Notes under the pieces: generated by a model
Told to the model about the DNA's origin: nothing
Database searches by the model: none
What the model saw: only the letters and a program-made list of their open reading frames with translations
Assembly (NCBI GenBank): GCA_002989075.1
Contig: PSQN01000001.1
Span: forward strand, 1,285,392-1,349,391
Reading direction: 5' to 3'
Origin: Arthonia radiata
Taxonomy: Eukaryota > Ascomycota > Arthoniomycetes > Arthoniales > Arthoniaceae
Length of the DNA stretch: 64,000 nt
Shown: piece after piece, positions 30,455-43,112 of the stretch
How the letters are laid out: each line of letters opens with the position of its first letter
Position numbering within the stretch: the first letter of the stretch is position 1
Program-made: the position numbers and the translations under genes

Positions 30455-32479
30455 ATGGACCCCAACATGATTGCTGCCAACGCCTCTCAGGCTGGTCAGC
30501 TTCCACCGAATATGCTAGATGGCGTGTTTCCTGGCTTCAGTATCTTCCGCAATATCGTTCTCTCAAGCTTAGGTATCGACATCGGCCTTGTGGTCACTTT
30601 GGCTGCACTGATCGTCGGCCTCGGTAAAGCGAGCGGCCTAGTCTGGACCTGGCTTCGCGAGAACGTCTTCTCATACTTCCTTACCACTGTGGTCATCAAC
30701 GACAACGACGATCTATTCGAATCCTTCACGGCTTGGGCATCCGACAGTGTCATCTCGCAACGATCACGCACCACCGTCGCCGTTACACCTTGGCGAAATC
30801 TCCTGCTCTCATACGACTATTCGACCTCCCACCACGCATCAACACCAAATCAGCTGACAAACGATACGGAACGATTGTTCAACTTCCAAGATGCTCAAGC
30901 CAATTCGCTTCTTCGTAATGAGCTCCACTTCGATGCGAACTGGTTCATTTTCGGCAATCGTCCATTCTATGTGCAGCGTGAGTTCCGTGAGCGGGGCACA
31001 TCGATATCCTATCGCGGCCGCGAAGAGAAGCAGCGGTTTATAATCACCTGCTTCGGCCGTTCTCGAAAGCCCCTCATGCGTCTGCTTGAGCATGTGCGCC
31101 AAGAGAAGGCTCACGAAGAACAAGGCGTGACTAAGATCGTGCGTCCCGACAACCGCTTTGGCGAGGCTCAGTGGGAAACTGCTACGACTCGCACTATCCG
31201 CAGCCTGCAAAGCGTGATCATGGAGCAAAAGCAGAAGGTTCTCGTCACCCGTGATCTGAATACGTTCATCTGGCCCGAGTCTGCCCGCTGGTACGCTTCC
31301 CGCGGCATTCCTCACCGCCGTGGATATCTTTTCTCTGGGCCTCCTGGCACGGGCAAGACCTCCCTAGCGTTCGCGCTGTCCGGTCTCTTCGGCCTCAAGC
31401 TGCACGTCCTTTCTCTGACTGACAAGTCTCTTACTGATTCTAGTCTATTGACTCTCTTCTGCAATCTTCCTGACCGCTGCATTGTCCTCCTCGAGGACGT
31501 TGACGCCGCCGGTCTCACCCGTGAGGGCGGAGACAGCCTCAAGGTAGAGGCTGACGACGCCGATGAGAAGTCTGATGAGGCCATGGATGGCATGAACCCT
31601 GAAAAGGAGGCTTCGAAGTCGCGACTCACGCTCTCTGGTCTTCTGAACGCGATCGACGGTGTAGCTACCCACGAAGGCCGCGTGATCATCATGACATCCA
31701 ACTGCCCTGACGAGCTCGACCCTGCTCTTATCCGCCCTGGCCGCATCGACGAGCACATCCGCTTCAACCTCGCTTCGCACAATCAAATCTCTGAGCTCTT
31801 CTTGGCAATGTATTCTTCTGACCCAGCATACAACACTAACGCTCTAAGCCTGAACACTGCCTGCGCCGACATCGCAGGCGCCGACTCTCGCGTCGCGGAC
31901 GTACCTGGGTTCAGCATGGATGATCTACGCAAGATGAGCGAGACCTTCGCCGGCCGCGTCCCCGAAGGCTACTTCTCTCCAGCTGAAGTGCAAGGCTTCC
32001 TTCTTCCACAAGAGCGCCGCTGTGACCCGCAAGAAGCGGTCGACGAGATTGAGTACTGGGCCATGCGTACGATCGCGGAGAAGGAGAAGAGTGTGGAAGA
32101 TGGGCATAAGACGACACTGCCTATGCAGAAGGGCTCAAGCAAGCGTGCCAAGGGCGTCCAGACAGTGGATCCAGACTCGCCGCCCACTACTCACGCGAGC
32201 ATGGAAGATCTGTGCGATGGCGAGTCGGGCGTGCAGACCCCAGAGACGGACGACACGTGCATTGAGGAGGTCAACAGCCATGAGGGTGTCGCTCTTGTCA
32301 CGCCTGGCAACGAGAAGATCCAAGAGCTGGCCACGCCGGGCGTCACGAACATTCAAACACCACTTGACAATGCTATGGTGGACAGCGTTGAGCCTGGCTA
32401 CCTCTCTGGTAAGGTTGGTCTTGATGCTGTGGAGAATGGCACTGCGTGGCGCCGGAGAGCTCATGTTCGTCCTTACTGA
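30455..32479 (+). CDS. BCS1-like AAA ATPase
   Basis: Membrane-anchored AAA+ ATPase of the BCS1 group; the founding member translocates the Rieske protein in mitochondria, while fungal paralogs like this have unknown clients. Single exon, 674 aa. One N-terminal membrane segment is seen around residues 33-60 (GIDIGLVVTLAALIVGLG), then the BCS1-specific domain, then the AAA module: Walker A SGPPGTGKTS near 295-303, Walker B CIVLLEDVDAAG, sensor IIMTSNCPDELDPALIRPGR. An acidic insert (about 368-388) separates Walker B from the LSGLLNAIDGV motif, as often in fungal BCS1-like proteins. The C-terminal 150 residues are hydrophilic and look disordered, longer than yeast BCS1. It is more likely a paralog than the housekeeping BCS1. 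Confidence 0.9.
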   Translation: MDPNMIAANASQAGQLPPNMLDGVFPGFSIFRNIVLSSLGIDIGLVVTLAALIVGLGKASGLVWTWLRENVFSYFLTTVVINDNDDLFESFTAWASDSVISQRSRTTVAVTPWRNLLLSYDYSTSHHASTPNQLTNDTERLFNFQDAQANSLLRNELHFDANWFIFGNRPFYVQREFRERGTSISYRGREEKQRFIITCFGRSRKPLMRLLEHVRQEKAHEEQGVTKIVRPDNRFGEAQWETATTRTIRSLQSVIMEQKQKVLVTRDLNTFIWPESARWYASRGIPHRRGYLFSGPPGTGKTSLAFALSGLFGLKLHVLSLTDKSLTDSSLLTLFCNLPDRCIVLLEDVDAAGLTREGGDSLKVEADDADEKSDEAMDGMNPEKEASKSRLTLSGLLNAIDGVATHEGRVIIMTSNCPDELDPALIRPGRIDEHIRFNLASHNQISELFLAMYSSDPAYNTNALSLNTACADIAGADSRVADVPGFSMDDLRKMSETFAGRVPEGYFSPAEVQGFLLPQERRCDPQEAVDEIEYWAMRTIAEKEKSVEDGHKTTLPMQKGSSKRAKGVQTVDPDSPPTTHASMEDLCDGESGVQTPETDDTCIEEVNSHEGVALVTPGNEKIQELATPGVTNIQTPLDNAMVDSVEPGYLSGKVGLDAVENGTAWRRRAHVRPY

Positions 32480-33500
32480 AAGAGAGAAAGAAGATTGGAA
32501 CACGGAACTCCGGCTCCGGTAGCAAAGCTCCTACGAACACCGTTAAGCACCCATTAAGAAAATTAGCAAGCGGTATGAGCGCAGCTGGCGCCAATTTGGT
32601 TCATGCATAGCGGGCGTGGCATCCATAGATTCTCATGAATAACGACAAGTTCCTCCAAGCGCCCTGTAGCTTTTGCATTTCAGCGCTGCTCAAATGCTTC
32701 ATCACGTCGAACACACAATGTCTTGGACGACAAGCTCGCCGTTGCCGCTGAGAAGTCTCTGGAAGCGCTTGTTCAACCTCGCGGTCGCTTTTCAGGTGCG
32801 TTGGACGACAGCGGTACCCCCACTCCTTCGTAAAGGACGTCATCATTGTATTATGAACTCAATGCGTGGATCTTGAGCGCCGGAATCGGTCTGCAAGAGG
32901 CACACGGCAGCCACGAGGAGTATTGATACTTTGGAAAGCGTATGTATTAATTGCAGGTCCGAGTGCATGTAACAGTGCATTTGGTGCCCCTGACTTAGCG
33001 GGTTCGCGGGAAGCATGGAAGCCCTATTGGCTGCTCAGCAAGAGCGGAGTGGCTCCTTACTCACCCGAGTATAGATCGCGTCCTTAGCGCCCTTGTACCC
33101 CGGCGGCTCTCAATTTCCATGTTGATGAGGAGCTTCATCTCGAGTCCAGCTCTCGCTCCACGCCCTTGCCGTCGTCGACACCCTCCTTACATACGCTCTT
33201 TTACTAATCCACAGTCACTCGTTACACGCTCGCAGCTGTTGAGAGCTCTTTTTGGTCGCCTCATACCCGCAACGAGCTTCCTACACGTTAGCCCCCAACA
33301 CAGAGGGGCTTCGACGGCCCGCGGCTGTTCGCGAATCCTGCCTCAACGGACACGCAGGGGACTACGGTTCACAAGTGAGGGCCATCGTCTAACAGACTCC
33401 GCCCTCGGTCTTGAGGACATGAGGAGGCCTCACAGCAGTATTGGCACCTGAAGAAGGGCCCATAGCGTGCCAGAGCAAGGATTTATTCCTGATCTCAAAC
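32480..33500. other. Intergenic, LIM-protein promoter and leader
   Basis: About 1 kb without a supported gene. The right part is C/T-rich and probably transcribed as the leader of the LIM gene. Confidence 0.4.
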
Positions 33501-36017
33501 ATGGCCGCGGCTATGCACCATGTTAGCATGCTGCCTACCATAAAATGTTCGAACTGCGGCATGGAGCTTGAAATCTCTATGGTGGGGGAGCACACATGTA
33601 TGTCGCGATAACATGGCCGACCAGCGGTATGGGCGCGCCGTCAAGAACATGATTTGGCTCACACTTGCGCAAGGTACCGACAAACAGCCCAGCGACATCT
33701 CAGTCGAACCTGTCGCAGCATCAAATCCGTTTGCGCCTCCCAAACACTCCTCGCCCCTTCAGCAGGTTGTATTTTCAGACAATGGGCCGCGATCCAGGTC
33801 ACCGTCGCCCGTTCCCAGCGACGGCGTACGATCGAAGACACATCCGAAACCTCCTGCCATTGACTTGGCAGCTGCCAGTGAGTTGCTCTTAAGGTGTGAT
33901 CACACGGACGCGAATTGACAGCGACATCTGCAGATCATTCCTCCTCACAGCCCACCGGACCCTTGACGCCCGCAGAGAGCCTCACAGCGCCTGACATCTC
34001 GCCCAGCTCCTCCACTACTTCCTCGGGCGGGCGGTCCTCACCCTTCCTCGAACCTCCCCAAAATGCAGCCGTACCACAGCCCCTTACGCCCCACAGCGGC
34101 TCTCAAGCTACCACTCAGTCAAGACCGTCGTCTCCAGATCTATTTTCGAACCATGCGCCAAACATGCGAAAACATTCATACTCCACAACCCAGACTTTGT
34201 CGCGACCACGCAGTCCGTTGAGTCAGCATACGACCTTAGCGGAACCTGAACCTCAAGTGTCAGCAGCTGCTCCACTTCCCCTGCGAGTAAACATCCCACC
34301 ACATGCGCGACAGACAAGTGCGGGGAGCATAGTCACGACATCTGTCGAGCGGCATCGCAAAACTCCAAGCATGGATAGAAGCAAAAGACAGTCTGGCAAT
34401 GCACCAGAGGAGAAAAAGATTCTGGGATTGTTCAGGCGCAAGAGCTCGAAGAGCATCTCGAAAAGAGATGTCTCATCGCCAATCATGGGTCCCAATGATA
34501 GAGTGCCTGCGATACCAGGACTTCCAATCGCGCAAGCGCAGTCGAACATGCCGTTAACGCCTGTGACCCCTGGCCCATTGACACCGGGCTTCGACAGGAG
34601 TGGCAAGACTCTGCCATCTGGCCCAGCTCCTCCCCGACCTGCGCGACCTGAGAGCATCAATGACGTCGCCGATCGTATGGACGGCGCTCCGAGCGTCCCC
34701 TCTAGACCACAACTGTCTCGAAACCCATCAGCGCCGCCAGCGCTTCCACCACCACCGCAACCCTACCTGCCTGATGTTACGCACGCTCCCAGAGGGCGAC
34801 CGGTGGAAGATCAGCAACCGAAGCGAAACTCCGACGCTTCGTTTTATACTGACGCGAACCCATCACCGGAACGGCCATCTCAGCTTGCATCTGGCCTACC
34901 ACAGATTAGTGAAGAGGAGGACGCTCCTTTAAGCGCGAGGGACCCAAATCCACCACCTTCGGCTTGGCCAGGAGACAGATTGCGCGCCTCCAGTGGATCT
35001 CGCCATGCGCCCTCGGAGTCTACATCATCCAATGGCTCGCGGTTTGGCTTCGATGAGCGATCAACGAGCTCCATTTCGAGCCCACCTACGTCAAGCGCGT
35101 CAAGCTTCCAGTTCTCGCCGGAGGAGTCTCGCACGGTCCACAGCTTTGCGTCGGAAAGTTCGTCGGCATCACCAAAGATTGGGACGTCACCGCGCACTGC
35201 AAACTTCAGCAGACCTCGAGCCCCCACAACAAATTCACCACCCAGCAGTCACGGGACGTTTCTGAGTCCAATGCTTGGAGGTGCTTCGACGGCCATGGAG
35301 TCGCCAAGCGAGCCCGCGACTCCAGGCGAGAGGCACTTTGAGCCGCTAAAGCCTCAATCAGTACAACAGCCAAGTTCACAGCCCATGTCACAGCCCGGGC
35401 CCGCTCCAATACAGTCACAGCAACCCACGCTACAAGCTGTGAGCTACCAACGCCATGCACAGCTAAGCAAAGCTCTTCCGTCAACATTTGTTCGGCCACC
35501 AATGCCACCGATGCCCGAGGAGCCCACGGTCGCGCCAGCAGCACGACCAACCATCAGCAGAAGTAGATCGACCGCCTCCAAAGGACAGTGTCGTGGATGC
35601 AAGCATGATATCACGGGAAGGTCGGTCAAAGCCGCTGATGGTCGATTAACTGGGCGCTGGCATAAAGAGTGCTTCGTCTGCAAGACCTGCCGGACACCGT
35701 TCCAAACCGCCGACTTCTACGTCCTTCGCGATGAGCCATACTGCAGCCACCACTACCACGTCCTAAACAACTCACTTTGCCGCCACTGCCACACTGGCAT
35801 CGAGGGCCGTTACTTCGAGATCGACGGACGAAGGCGATTCCATACTGGCTGCTTCGCCTGCGCCGATTGCCAAAGACCGCTCGCTGGAGACTACTTCGAG
35901 ATGGCAAACCGCTTTTACTGCGAGATCGACGCGCAACGTTTTCATCAAAAGACGCACCACTTGAACCCTGGACGACGGTTCCCAGAGCGACGGACGACGA
36001 AGCTCATGGAGATGTGA
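33501..36017 (+). CDS. LIM-domain protein, paxillin-like
   Basis: Probable cytoskeletal/polarity adaptor. Exons are 33501-33597, 33674-33877 and 33934-36017, closing in frame at 794 aa. The N terminus has a small C-x2-C..C motif (KCSNCGMELEISMVGEHTC, residues 14-32) that is shared by fungal LIM proteins. Residues about 40-640 are low-complexity, rich in Ser/Pro with many SP and TP sites. Two adjacent LIM domains close the protein: the first begins CRGCKHDITG (about 652), the second CRHCHTGIEG (about 712), with full sets of Cys/His ligands. Two tandem C-terminal LIM domains after a long disordered region match yeast PXL1. No Rho-GAP domain is present, which argues against the LIM-RhoGAP family. 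Confidence 0.85.
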
Positions 36018-37293
36018 ATTATCCACGGCGATATCCTTCGTATCTAATCATATCTACGCATAAATGGCTGGAGATGTATTGCATTTTAGCGCGGTGGCTT
36101 GGGCTGCTTGGGGCAAATATCCGGAGGGTTCATGAGATGGGCGAGGCACGCCGGGAAGTGTGGGCTTATGATGGGGCGGGGACCAAGACACGCTTGATGA
36201 CGTGGGCGAATCTACCTTATTTTAGTGTTAATATCGAACCGTACGATCGGGAAGTGCGTCCGCGCTTCGCCGTCGTTTGAACAACGCATTTGCGCACCTT
36301 GGACGTGATTGAATTCAATTATAAGTGAGGTGCGTTGTCAATATCACGTCGGGAGATGGGGCTGAAGAGGAACGGTGGAGTGAACCACGGTACTTGTAGC
36401 GAGCCAGGGGAGAACCAGTGATGATCTTTGTTTGAAGAGAGTGCGTTTGTTTGCGGGCGGCTAGTGATTTCAATAAATGCATGAGGGGCCGGCTCGAAAG
36501 AACGTGGCACTGTCTGTATCAGCCAGCTCTTAGCGGCATTTCCTGACTCTCTCGCACCGGGGCGCCCTTCTTCCATCAGCCCTTCTGCTGGCCCAGCATC
36601 TTCACCACTTCTCCACCCCCATCTCTCTTTGATTCAACTCTTCGCACCGTTCTTTTCTTCTCCCTCCGTCCGCGCGTCATCCTCTCGACAGTAGAGACGG
36701 GCCCTGAGCGTGATCCTATCTCCTGCTCCTTCTGCGGCCCCGGTTGTTTCGATTCTGCAGCAGCTGCCGATCTTGGGCCTGTCCACCCGCGTCCTCACTG
36801 CTCACCATACCGTCCGAACATCACTCGACTCTCTGTGCTCCGTGCCGCCGCAGCACGGCTCATCAAAAGACGTGCGCGCATTCGTGCACGACGTTCATCG
36901 CTGCTCGGACTTGGCCCTGGATGAGCCTCGTCTGACCGCATATTTCACCCGAGTCGGTCGGTACACTAGCCCGCAGCGCCGCTGAGCCCTCTCCACACTT
37001 CGTCGCGACCCCTTCAGCTCTCTGTAACATCGCGAACAATCTTGAGAAACACACTGACAATCAGATATTCAGATCATCTGTCAACATTTGACAATACATC
37101 GCCGAGTGCCCCACTCCAGATCTTGTCCTGCATCCTTGTTGCCTCGGTCTGCCTGCAGGCGGCACTGGTCGCATTGCACCGCGCAGTGCATTCGCAAGTT
37201 TCCGGCGACTTTCAAACATACGGTTTCGTCAGGCGTGTCGACAATTCCGTCAAACTACCGATTTTGGTCAATCGGTAACATATCAACGCCAAG
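36018..37293. other. Intergenic, probable long leader of the G-alpha gene
   Basis: No supported gene. From about 36580 the plus strand is strongly C/T-rich with few purine runs, typical of a fungal promoter and transcribed leader; the G-alpha start follows. Confidence 0.45.
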
Positions 37294-38520
37294 ATGGGTT
37301 GCACACAGAGCTCAGAGGAGAAGGTGTCAAGACAGCGCAATGAAGAGATCGAGAATCAACTGAAGAAAGATCGCTTGAACCAGCGCAATGAGATCAAGAT
37401 GCTTCTGCTCGGTATGGTGCCAAGACTTGGATTTATAATCTACGTACATGCTAACGATGTTGATCAGGCGCGGGAGAGTCAGGCAAATCGACGATTCTCA
37501 AACAGATGAAGCTCATCCATGAGGGCGGCTACACACGAGATGAATGCGAGTCGTTCAAAGAGATCATCTTCAGTAACACTGTCCAGTCCATGCGCGTCAT
37601 CCTGGAAGCGATGGAATCACTGGAGCTGCCACTTGATTCACAGGAGAACGAGTTCCACGTCCAGACCGTCTTCATGCAGCCCACGCAGATCGAGGGCGAC
37701 AGCATGCCGCCAGAGGTTGGCAAGGCGATCTCAGCCTTATGGCTGGATGCAGGTGTCCAGCAATGTTTCCAACGGTCGCGAGAGTACCAGCTTAACGACT
37801 CCGCCAAGTAGTAAGTTGATCATCTACGGTATAGTTTCTGGAACCTTTCTGACCTCATCGCAGCTACTTCGACTCCATCGACCGCATTGCACAAGTCGAT
37901 TACGTTCCGAACGATCAGGACGTACTACGATCGCGTGTGAAAACGACAGGCATCACCGAGACTACGTTCATCATTGGTGATCTCACATACCGCATGTTCG
38001 ATGTGGGCGGGCAACGATCCGAGCGCAAGAAGTGGATACACTGCTTCGAGAACGTCACCACCATTCTGTTCCTCGTCGCTATTAGCGAGTACGACCAGCT
38101 GCTGTTTGAGGATGAGACGGTCAACCGCATGCAAGAAGCGCTCACGCTCTTCGACTCCATCTGCAACTCGAGATGGTTCACCAAGACCTCCATCATCCTG
38201 TTCCTGAACAAGATCGATCGATTCAAAGAGAAGCTACCCGTCAGCCCGATGAAGAACTACTTCCCAGACTATGAAGGCGGCCCAGAATACGGCGCCGCGT
38301 GCCAGTACATCCTCGACCGCTTCGTGTCTCTGAACCAGCAAGAGACCAAGCAGATCTACACACATTTCACCTGTGCAACCGACACGCAACAAATCCGCTT
38401 CGTAATGAACGCTGTTAATGGTACGTCTATCATTCAGACTGAACAAACCTGGGACAATGCTGACAAATCATGCCAGACATCATCATCCAGGAAAACCTGC
38501 GCCTCTGCGGGCTCATTTAG
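37294..38520 (+). CDS. Heterotrimeric G protein alpha subunit, group I (FadA/GNA-1 type)
   Basis: Membrane-tethered GTPase relaying receptor signals for growth and development. Exons are 37294-37411, 37468-37810, 37864-38420 and 38477-38520, closing exactly at 353 aa, the usual length. N-myristoylation/palmitoylation motif MGCTQS; P-loop GAGESGKS (40-47); switch I RVKTTGI; switch [14 protein letters not shown] for guanine recognition; TCATDT; and the C-terminal CGLI pertussis-type ADP-ribosylation site that defines the Gi-like group I. The first intron has a GCTAACGATG branch. The stop TAG overlaps a GTAAGC donor, and an in-frame-neutral 43-bp intron (38520-38562) would turn TAG into TAA without changing the protein. 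Confidence 0.96.
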
Positions 38521-39486
38521 TAAGCGGCAGTGCGAATGCATAGTAACCACACTTGTTTACAGATACCCTCCAGTTGAGCTCGCGCCTGTTACCATGCAGG
38601 CAATTGTACGCTATATGGGAGCGAAGGAAAGCGGCGTTACGGCGAGATATGGATAGCGTTCAGACGGATCTTCTTTGTCTTTGGCTTGAGGGTCGGCGAT
38701 CGTGATACCGTTTGTGCGAGGCGTCATCTTTCGAGTGGAGCATGGTGGAATGTCGTTGCAGTCACTGGCGGTTTGCAACGAACGTCCAAGAGCCATTCAC
38801 GGCGCTGTTAGGAGACGAGAGGCTCGAGAACAGTGGTGGAAAATAGGATCGTGGACCATGGGGATACTTCCTAGCCAGTGGGCGACCTCGCCCTGTAAAT
38901 GAGGCATCTCCAAGACGTGAACATACGTTCCTCTGTGTTTCTAGCAACTGCCGAAGACGATCGAGTGTGCGAATATGCTTTGAGGACCCCTGCTGCAAGT
39001 GGTCGAGGGAGCTTGGCAGTGCACCTATGGTAGACGTCCGCTAAGCTAGCTGTCAGAGCTTTCGTCGGCTGTGCTCCGTACGCGGCCAAGCTATGGCGTG
39101 TTTGATTGCTCGCTCACTTGCGACCTGCCCTCTGGATGGAGCAGTGCATCTGAACGTCCAGACGGGAGTGGGCCTGGTGTGTGGGGCGGAGGTTTGGATG
39201 ATCCAGGTGGTGCAGAGCCTCTACGTCAGATGCATCTCGTCTCTGTAACGCATGCCTGCTTCGATTCTTGGCCTGTTTGCGCACTTCACGTCACTTCACG
39301 CCCTCAACTTCTTCATTGTGTTCTCTGTCTCGTGCGATGGCTTTTTTTGAAGGCATGTGCTGGTGAGATGTTCAGAAATCGAAGGGCGATTGTAGACACA
39401 TCAAACCTCGAATTGGCCCCCCGCTCGCCCCCGGCTGGGACCGCCAAGGTATCTCCGTACCTGTTCCTTCCTCTCTTCTCGCCAGT
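38521..39486. other. Intergenic, G-alpha 3' flank and decarboxylase promoter
   Basis: No supported gene. Contains the possible 3' untranslated intron of the G-alpha gene (38520-38562). Confidence 0.4.
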
Positions 39487-42400
39487 ATGGTCCACCTGCC
39501 ATCCCGCCTGAGCAAATCCAACCTATCCAACTACATAGGTTCGGTGCCCTCGTCAAGGACACCCAGAACTCCCGCTCGAACGTCACATCCTGCAGACTCT
39601 GCTAGGATGGCCACACATGCCAATATGCAGCTCATGCTGCGGACCAAGGTCATCAAGGTACACCAGGCCGCACTCCAGCTTGAAACTGCCCTTCGCGATT
39701 ATGCTAACGTTCGCAGGCACGCAACCTCGCAGCAAAAGACAAGTCTGGCTTTAGTGATCCTGTACGATTGAGCCACCCTATCGCAACCCATACGCTTCAC
39801 ACACTTCTGACCACATTGTTTGCAGTATCTTGTTCTCACACTTGGAGACACTCGCAACTCGACCGTCTCCATTTCAAAGAATCTCAACCCAGAATGGAAT
39901 GAGACTATGGAGTTCCCCGTCCAAGGCGTCCAAAACCTCCTTCTCGAAGTCACTTGCTGGGATAAAGACCGCTTTGGGAAGGATTACATGGTGAGACGGG
40001 GGCGACAGCTGTCATCCGGGAACAGTATATTGACACTTGGCAGGGCGAATTCGACATTGCTCTAGAAGACCTCTTCCATGGAACAACAACCGCCGAGGCA
40101 AGTGATGAACTGCTCCATCGCGAAATCATCGTGGCTCGGGCCGCATACTGACTGCTCTTCTAGCCATCGTGGTACACTCTTGAAGCTCGGAAACCCGGAA
40201 AGAAGAACGACCCCGTCACTGGCCAGGTGCTGCTCGAGTTCACACTCTACGACCCCATACACTCTTCAGCTACTCCACAGCAGATCTTGCAGAAGTTCGA
40301 GGGCATCGCTGCAGCAGCCACGGACAACGACCAAGAAGGTGACGACGTGGTCTCGCGCACCACCAGCAGGGACCCTGATTCAGAAGACGACGAGGACGAC
40401 GACACCGAAACCGTGGACGACTCCGATGCCACCAATGAGAAGCAGAACAAGCGGTCGAAGCTAGCGCGGCTGAAGAAGAAGGCTAAGCAGAGGGCCTATG
40501 AGTTCAGTGGGAGCTCGGATCTGGCGGGAGTGTTGTTCCTTGAGATCAGCAGGGTGACAGACCTTCCGCCTGAGCGCAACAGTATGCCAATGTCAACATG
40601 TGTCTTTTGCATTCCAAAAGCTGACGTCCATACTAGTGACACGCACATCATTCGACATGGATCCGTTCGTCATCACCTCGCTCGGCAAGAAGACGTACAA
40701 GACCAAAGTCATTAGGCACAACCTCAACCCGGTCTATGACGAGCGTCTGGTATTCCAGGTGCTCAAGCACGAAGTGAACTATTCGCTTAGTTTCACCGTT
40801 GTGGACCGTGATGTAGGGTCTGGCAATGACTACGTCGGTTCCTGCGTCTTTCCCCTTGACAAGGTCACCACGACTGCGCCCGAGCCCGACGCGAAGACTG
40901 GCTTGTATCCTCTAAAGGAGCCTCCCGCTACCTTGAGTGAACCCGGCTCAGAGGAGAAGAAGCGGCGGTTCAGATTACCTCTCTCACGTCAAGGCTCATC
41001 TCAAAGTCTCAAGACAGCCAAATCTAACCTCACCAAGAGCGCATCACAGACGTCGCTGAGCAATATCGGCAGCAATGGCAATGTCGATGGCGCAATGGCT
41101 TCACTCAACCTTAGTCACTCGAACTCACAGGGTCAGGACGTGCTCACCATTCCTACTCTAAATGCCAATGGGACCTCTGCATCGTCACAGCAAGATGATC
41201 CTGACCTCAGGGCATTTAGCCTGGCCCTGACGTTGAAAAAGCAAGATCGATGGGAAGGGAAGCACTCCCCAACGGTTCACATCAAGGCCAAATACCTACC
41301 GTACCGAGCACTCCGACAACAATTCTGGCGGGCTATGCTCCGCCAATACGATGCCGACGAGAGCACTACAGTCAGCAAGGTCGAGCTCACTACCATGTTG
41401 GACACTCTTGGTTCGACGTTGCATGAGTCTACGATCAACAGCTTCTTTGAGCGCTTTGAAGACTCCATGGACGCTGGTGAGCCTGCGTTGACCTATGACC
41501 AAGCTGTCATCTGTTTAGAGGATATGCTTGAGTCGATTGAAAACAAGAGCGCCAGATGGCAATTTGGATCCGCAAAACCGAGTCCGGCGACGACACCTTT
41601 GACTAAGAGTCGAAGTACGCAAGCGTCTGGCACAGTCACTCCTTCCATCGCTGCGACACCTGCAGAGGAGCATGGCACCACTGCAGCAGTGCCGCAACTA
41701 TCTCATGATATGCATGGTCAACCCGGTCTGGAAGGTGACACGCTCGATGCCAGTGACCTTGCAGACGATCGAGGTGAGGAACATGTCGTTGAGATTCGAG
41801 AGTGTCCTATCTGCCATCAGCCAAGGCTCTCGAAGAAGACTGATTCGGACATCATCACTCACATTGCTACTTGTGCAAGTCAAGACTGGCGGCAGGTCAA
41901 CAACATCGTCATGGCAGGCTTCGTCACCTCGAGTCAGGCCCAACGCAAGTGGTACTCTAAGATCATCACGAAGGTCGGCTACGGTGGCTACAAGCTTGGC
42001 GCTAATTCAGCCAACATCCTCGTCCAAGATCGCATGACCGGTCAGATCAACGAGGAGCGCATGAGTGTCTACGTGCGCTTGGGCATTCGATTGCTCTACA
42101 AAGGACTCAAAGCCAACAACATGGAGCGTGGGCGCAGTAAGTATTTGACCGAACGTACTGCCATTCTGTACTAACCTCAGTAGTCCGCAAACTCCTTCGC
42201 TCGCTCTCGTTCAAACAAGGCCGCAAATACGACGACCCGCAATCCGCCGCCGAGATTCCCGGCTTCATCGACTTCCACTCCCTCAACATGAATGAGGTCC
42301 TCCTCCCTGCCTCGCAGTTCAAGAACTTCAATCAATTCTTCTATCGCGCTCTCAAACCTGACGCGCGCCCCTGCTCCGCTCCAGATCAACCCGAGATCAT

Positions 42401-43112
42401 CACGTCTCCCTCCGACTGCCGCACCGTCGTCTTTGACAAAATCGCAGAAGCTCAGAAGATCTGGGTGAAAGGCCGCGAGTTCAATACGAAGCGACTCTTT
42501 GGCACCGCCTACCCGGAACTCGCGGCACGCTATAATGGCGGCAGTCTAGGTATCTTCAGGCTGGCACCGCAGGACTACCACCGCTTCCACATCCCCGTCG
42601 ACGGCGTCATGGGCGAGCCCAGGACGATCGAGGGCGAGTACTACACCGTCAACCCCATGGCCATCCGCAGCGCCCTCGACGTCTACGGTGAGAACGTGCG
42701 CGTCCTTGTTCCCATCGACTCCGAGAAGCACGGAAAGGTCATGGTCGTCTGCGTAGGCGCCATGATGGTCGGCTCCACCGTCATCACGCGCACGAAAGGC
42801 GAGCACGTCAAGCGCGCGGAGGAGCTGGGGTATTTCAAGTTCGGCGGGTCGACGATTCTGTTGTTGTTCGAGCCGGGGCAGATGAACTTTGATAGCGATT
42901 TGACGGATAATTCGAACTCGGCGCTGGAGACGCTGGTGAGGGTTGGCATGAGTATCGGGCATTCGCCGGAGCATGGCGAGCATTTGCCGGATATGCGGAA
43001 GAAGGATAAGGATGTTACGCAGGCGGAGCGCGAAGAGGCGCAGAGACGGATCGAGGGCAGTATGGCGCCGGATCCGGCGTTGAGCGCGGGGTTGAAGAAT
43101 ATGATGAAGTAG
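39487..43112 (+). CDS. PSD2: C2-domain phosphatidylserine decarboxylase (PSD2 type)
   Basis: Converts phosphatidylserine to phosphatidylethanolamine at endosome/Golgi membranes. Seven exons: 39487-39657, 39717-39761, 39826-39990, 40044-40097, 40164-40581, 40637-42136 and 42184-43112, closing in frame at 1093 aa. The intron after exon 4 starts with GC (GCAAGT). The first C2 domain (about 45-150; KARNLAAKDKSGFSDPYLVL) and the second (about 270-370; RTSFDMDPFVITSLGKKTYK) should bind calcium/phospholipid. An EF-hand-like region follows, then a C-x2-C..H..C motif (ECPICHQPRLS, HIATC). The catalytic part has FHIPVDG with the family His and ends with FGGSTILL (GGST near 1004). There the chain should self-cleave to form the pyruvoyl group; GGST is the PSD2-type variant of LGST. 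Confidence 0.93.
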
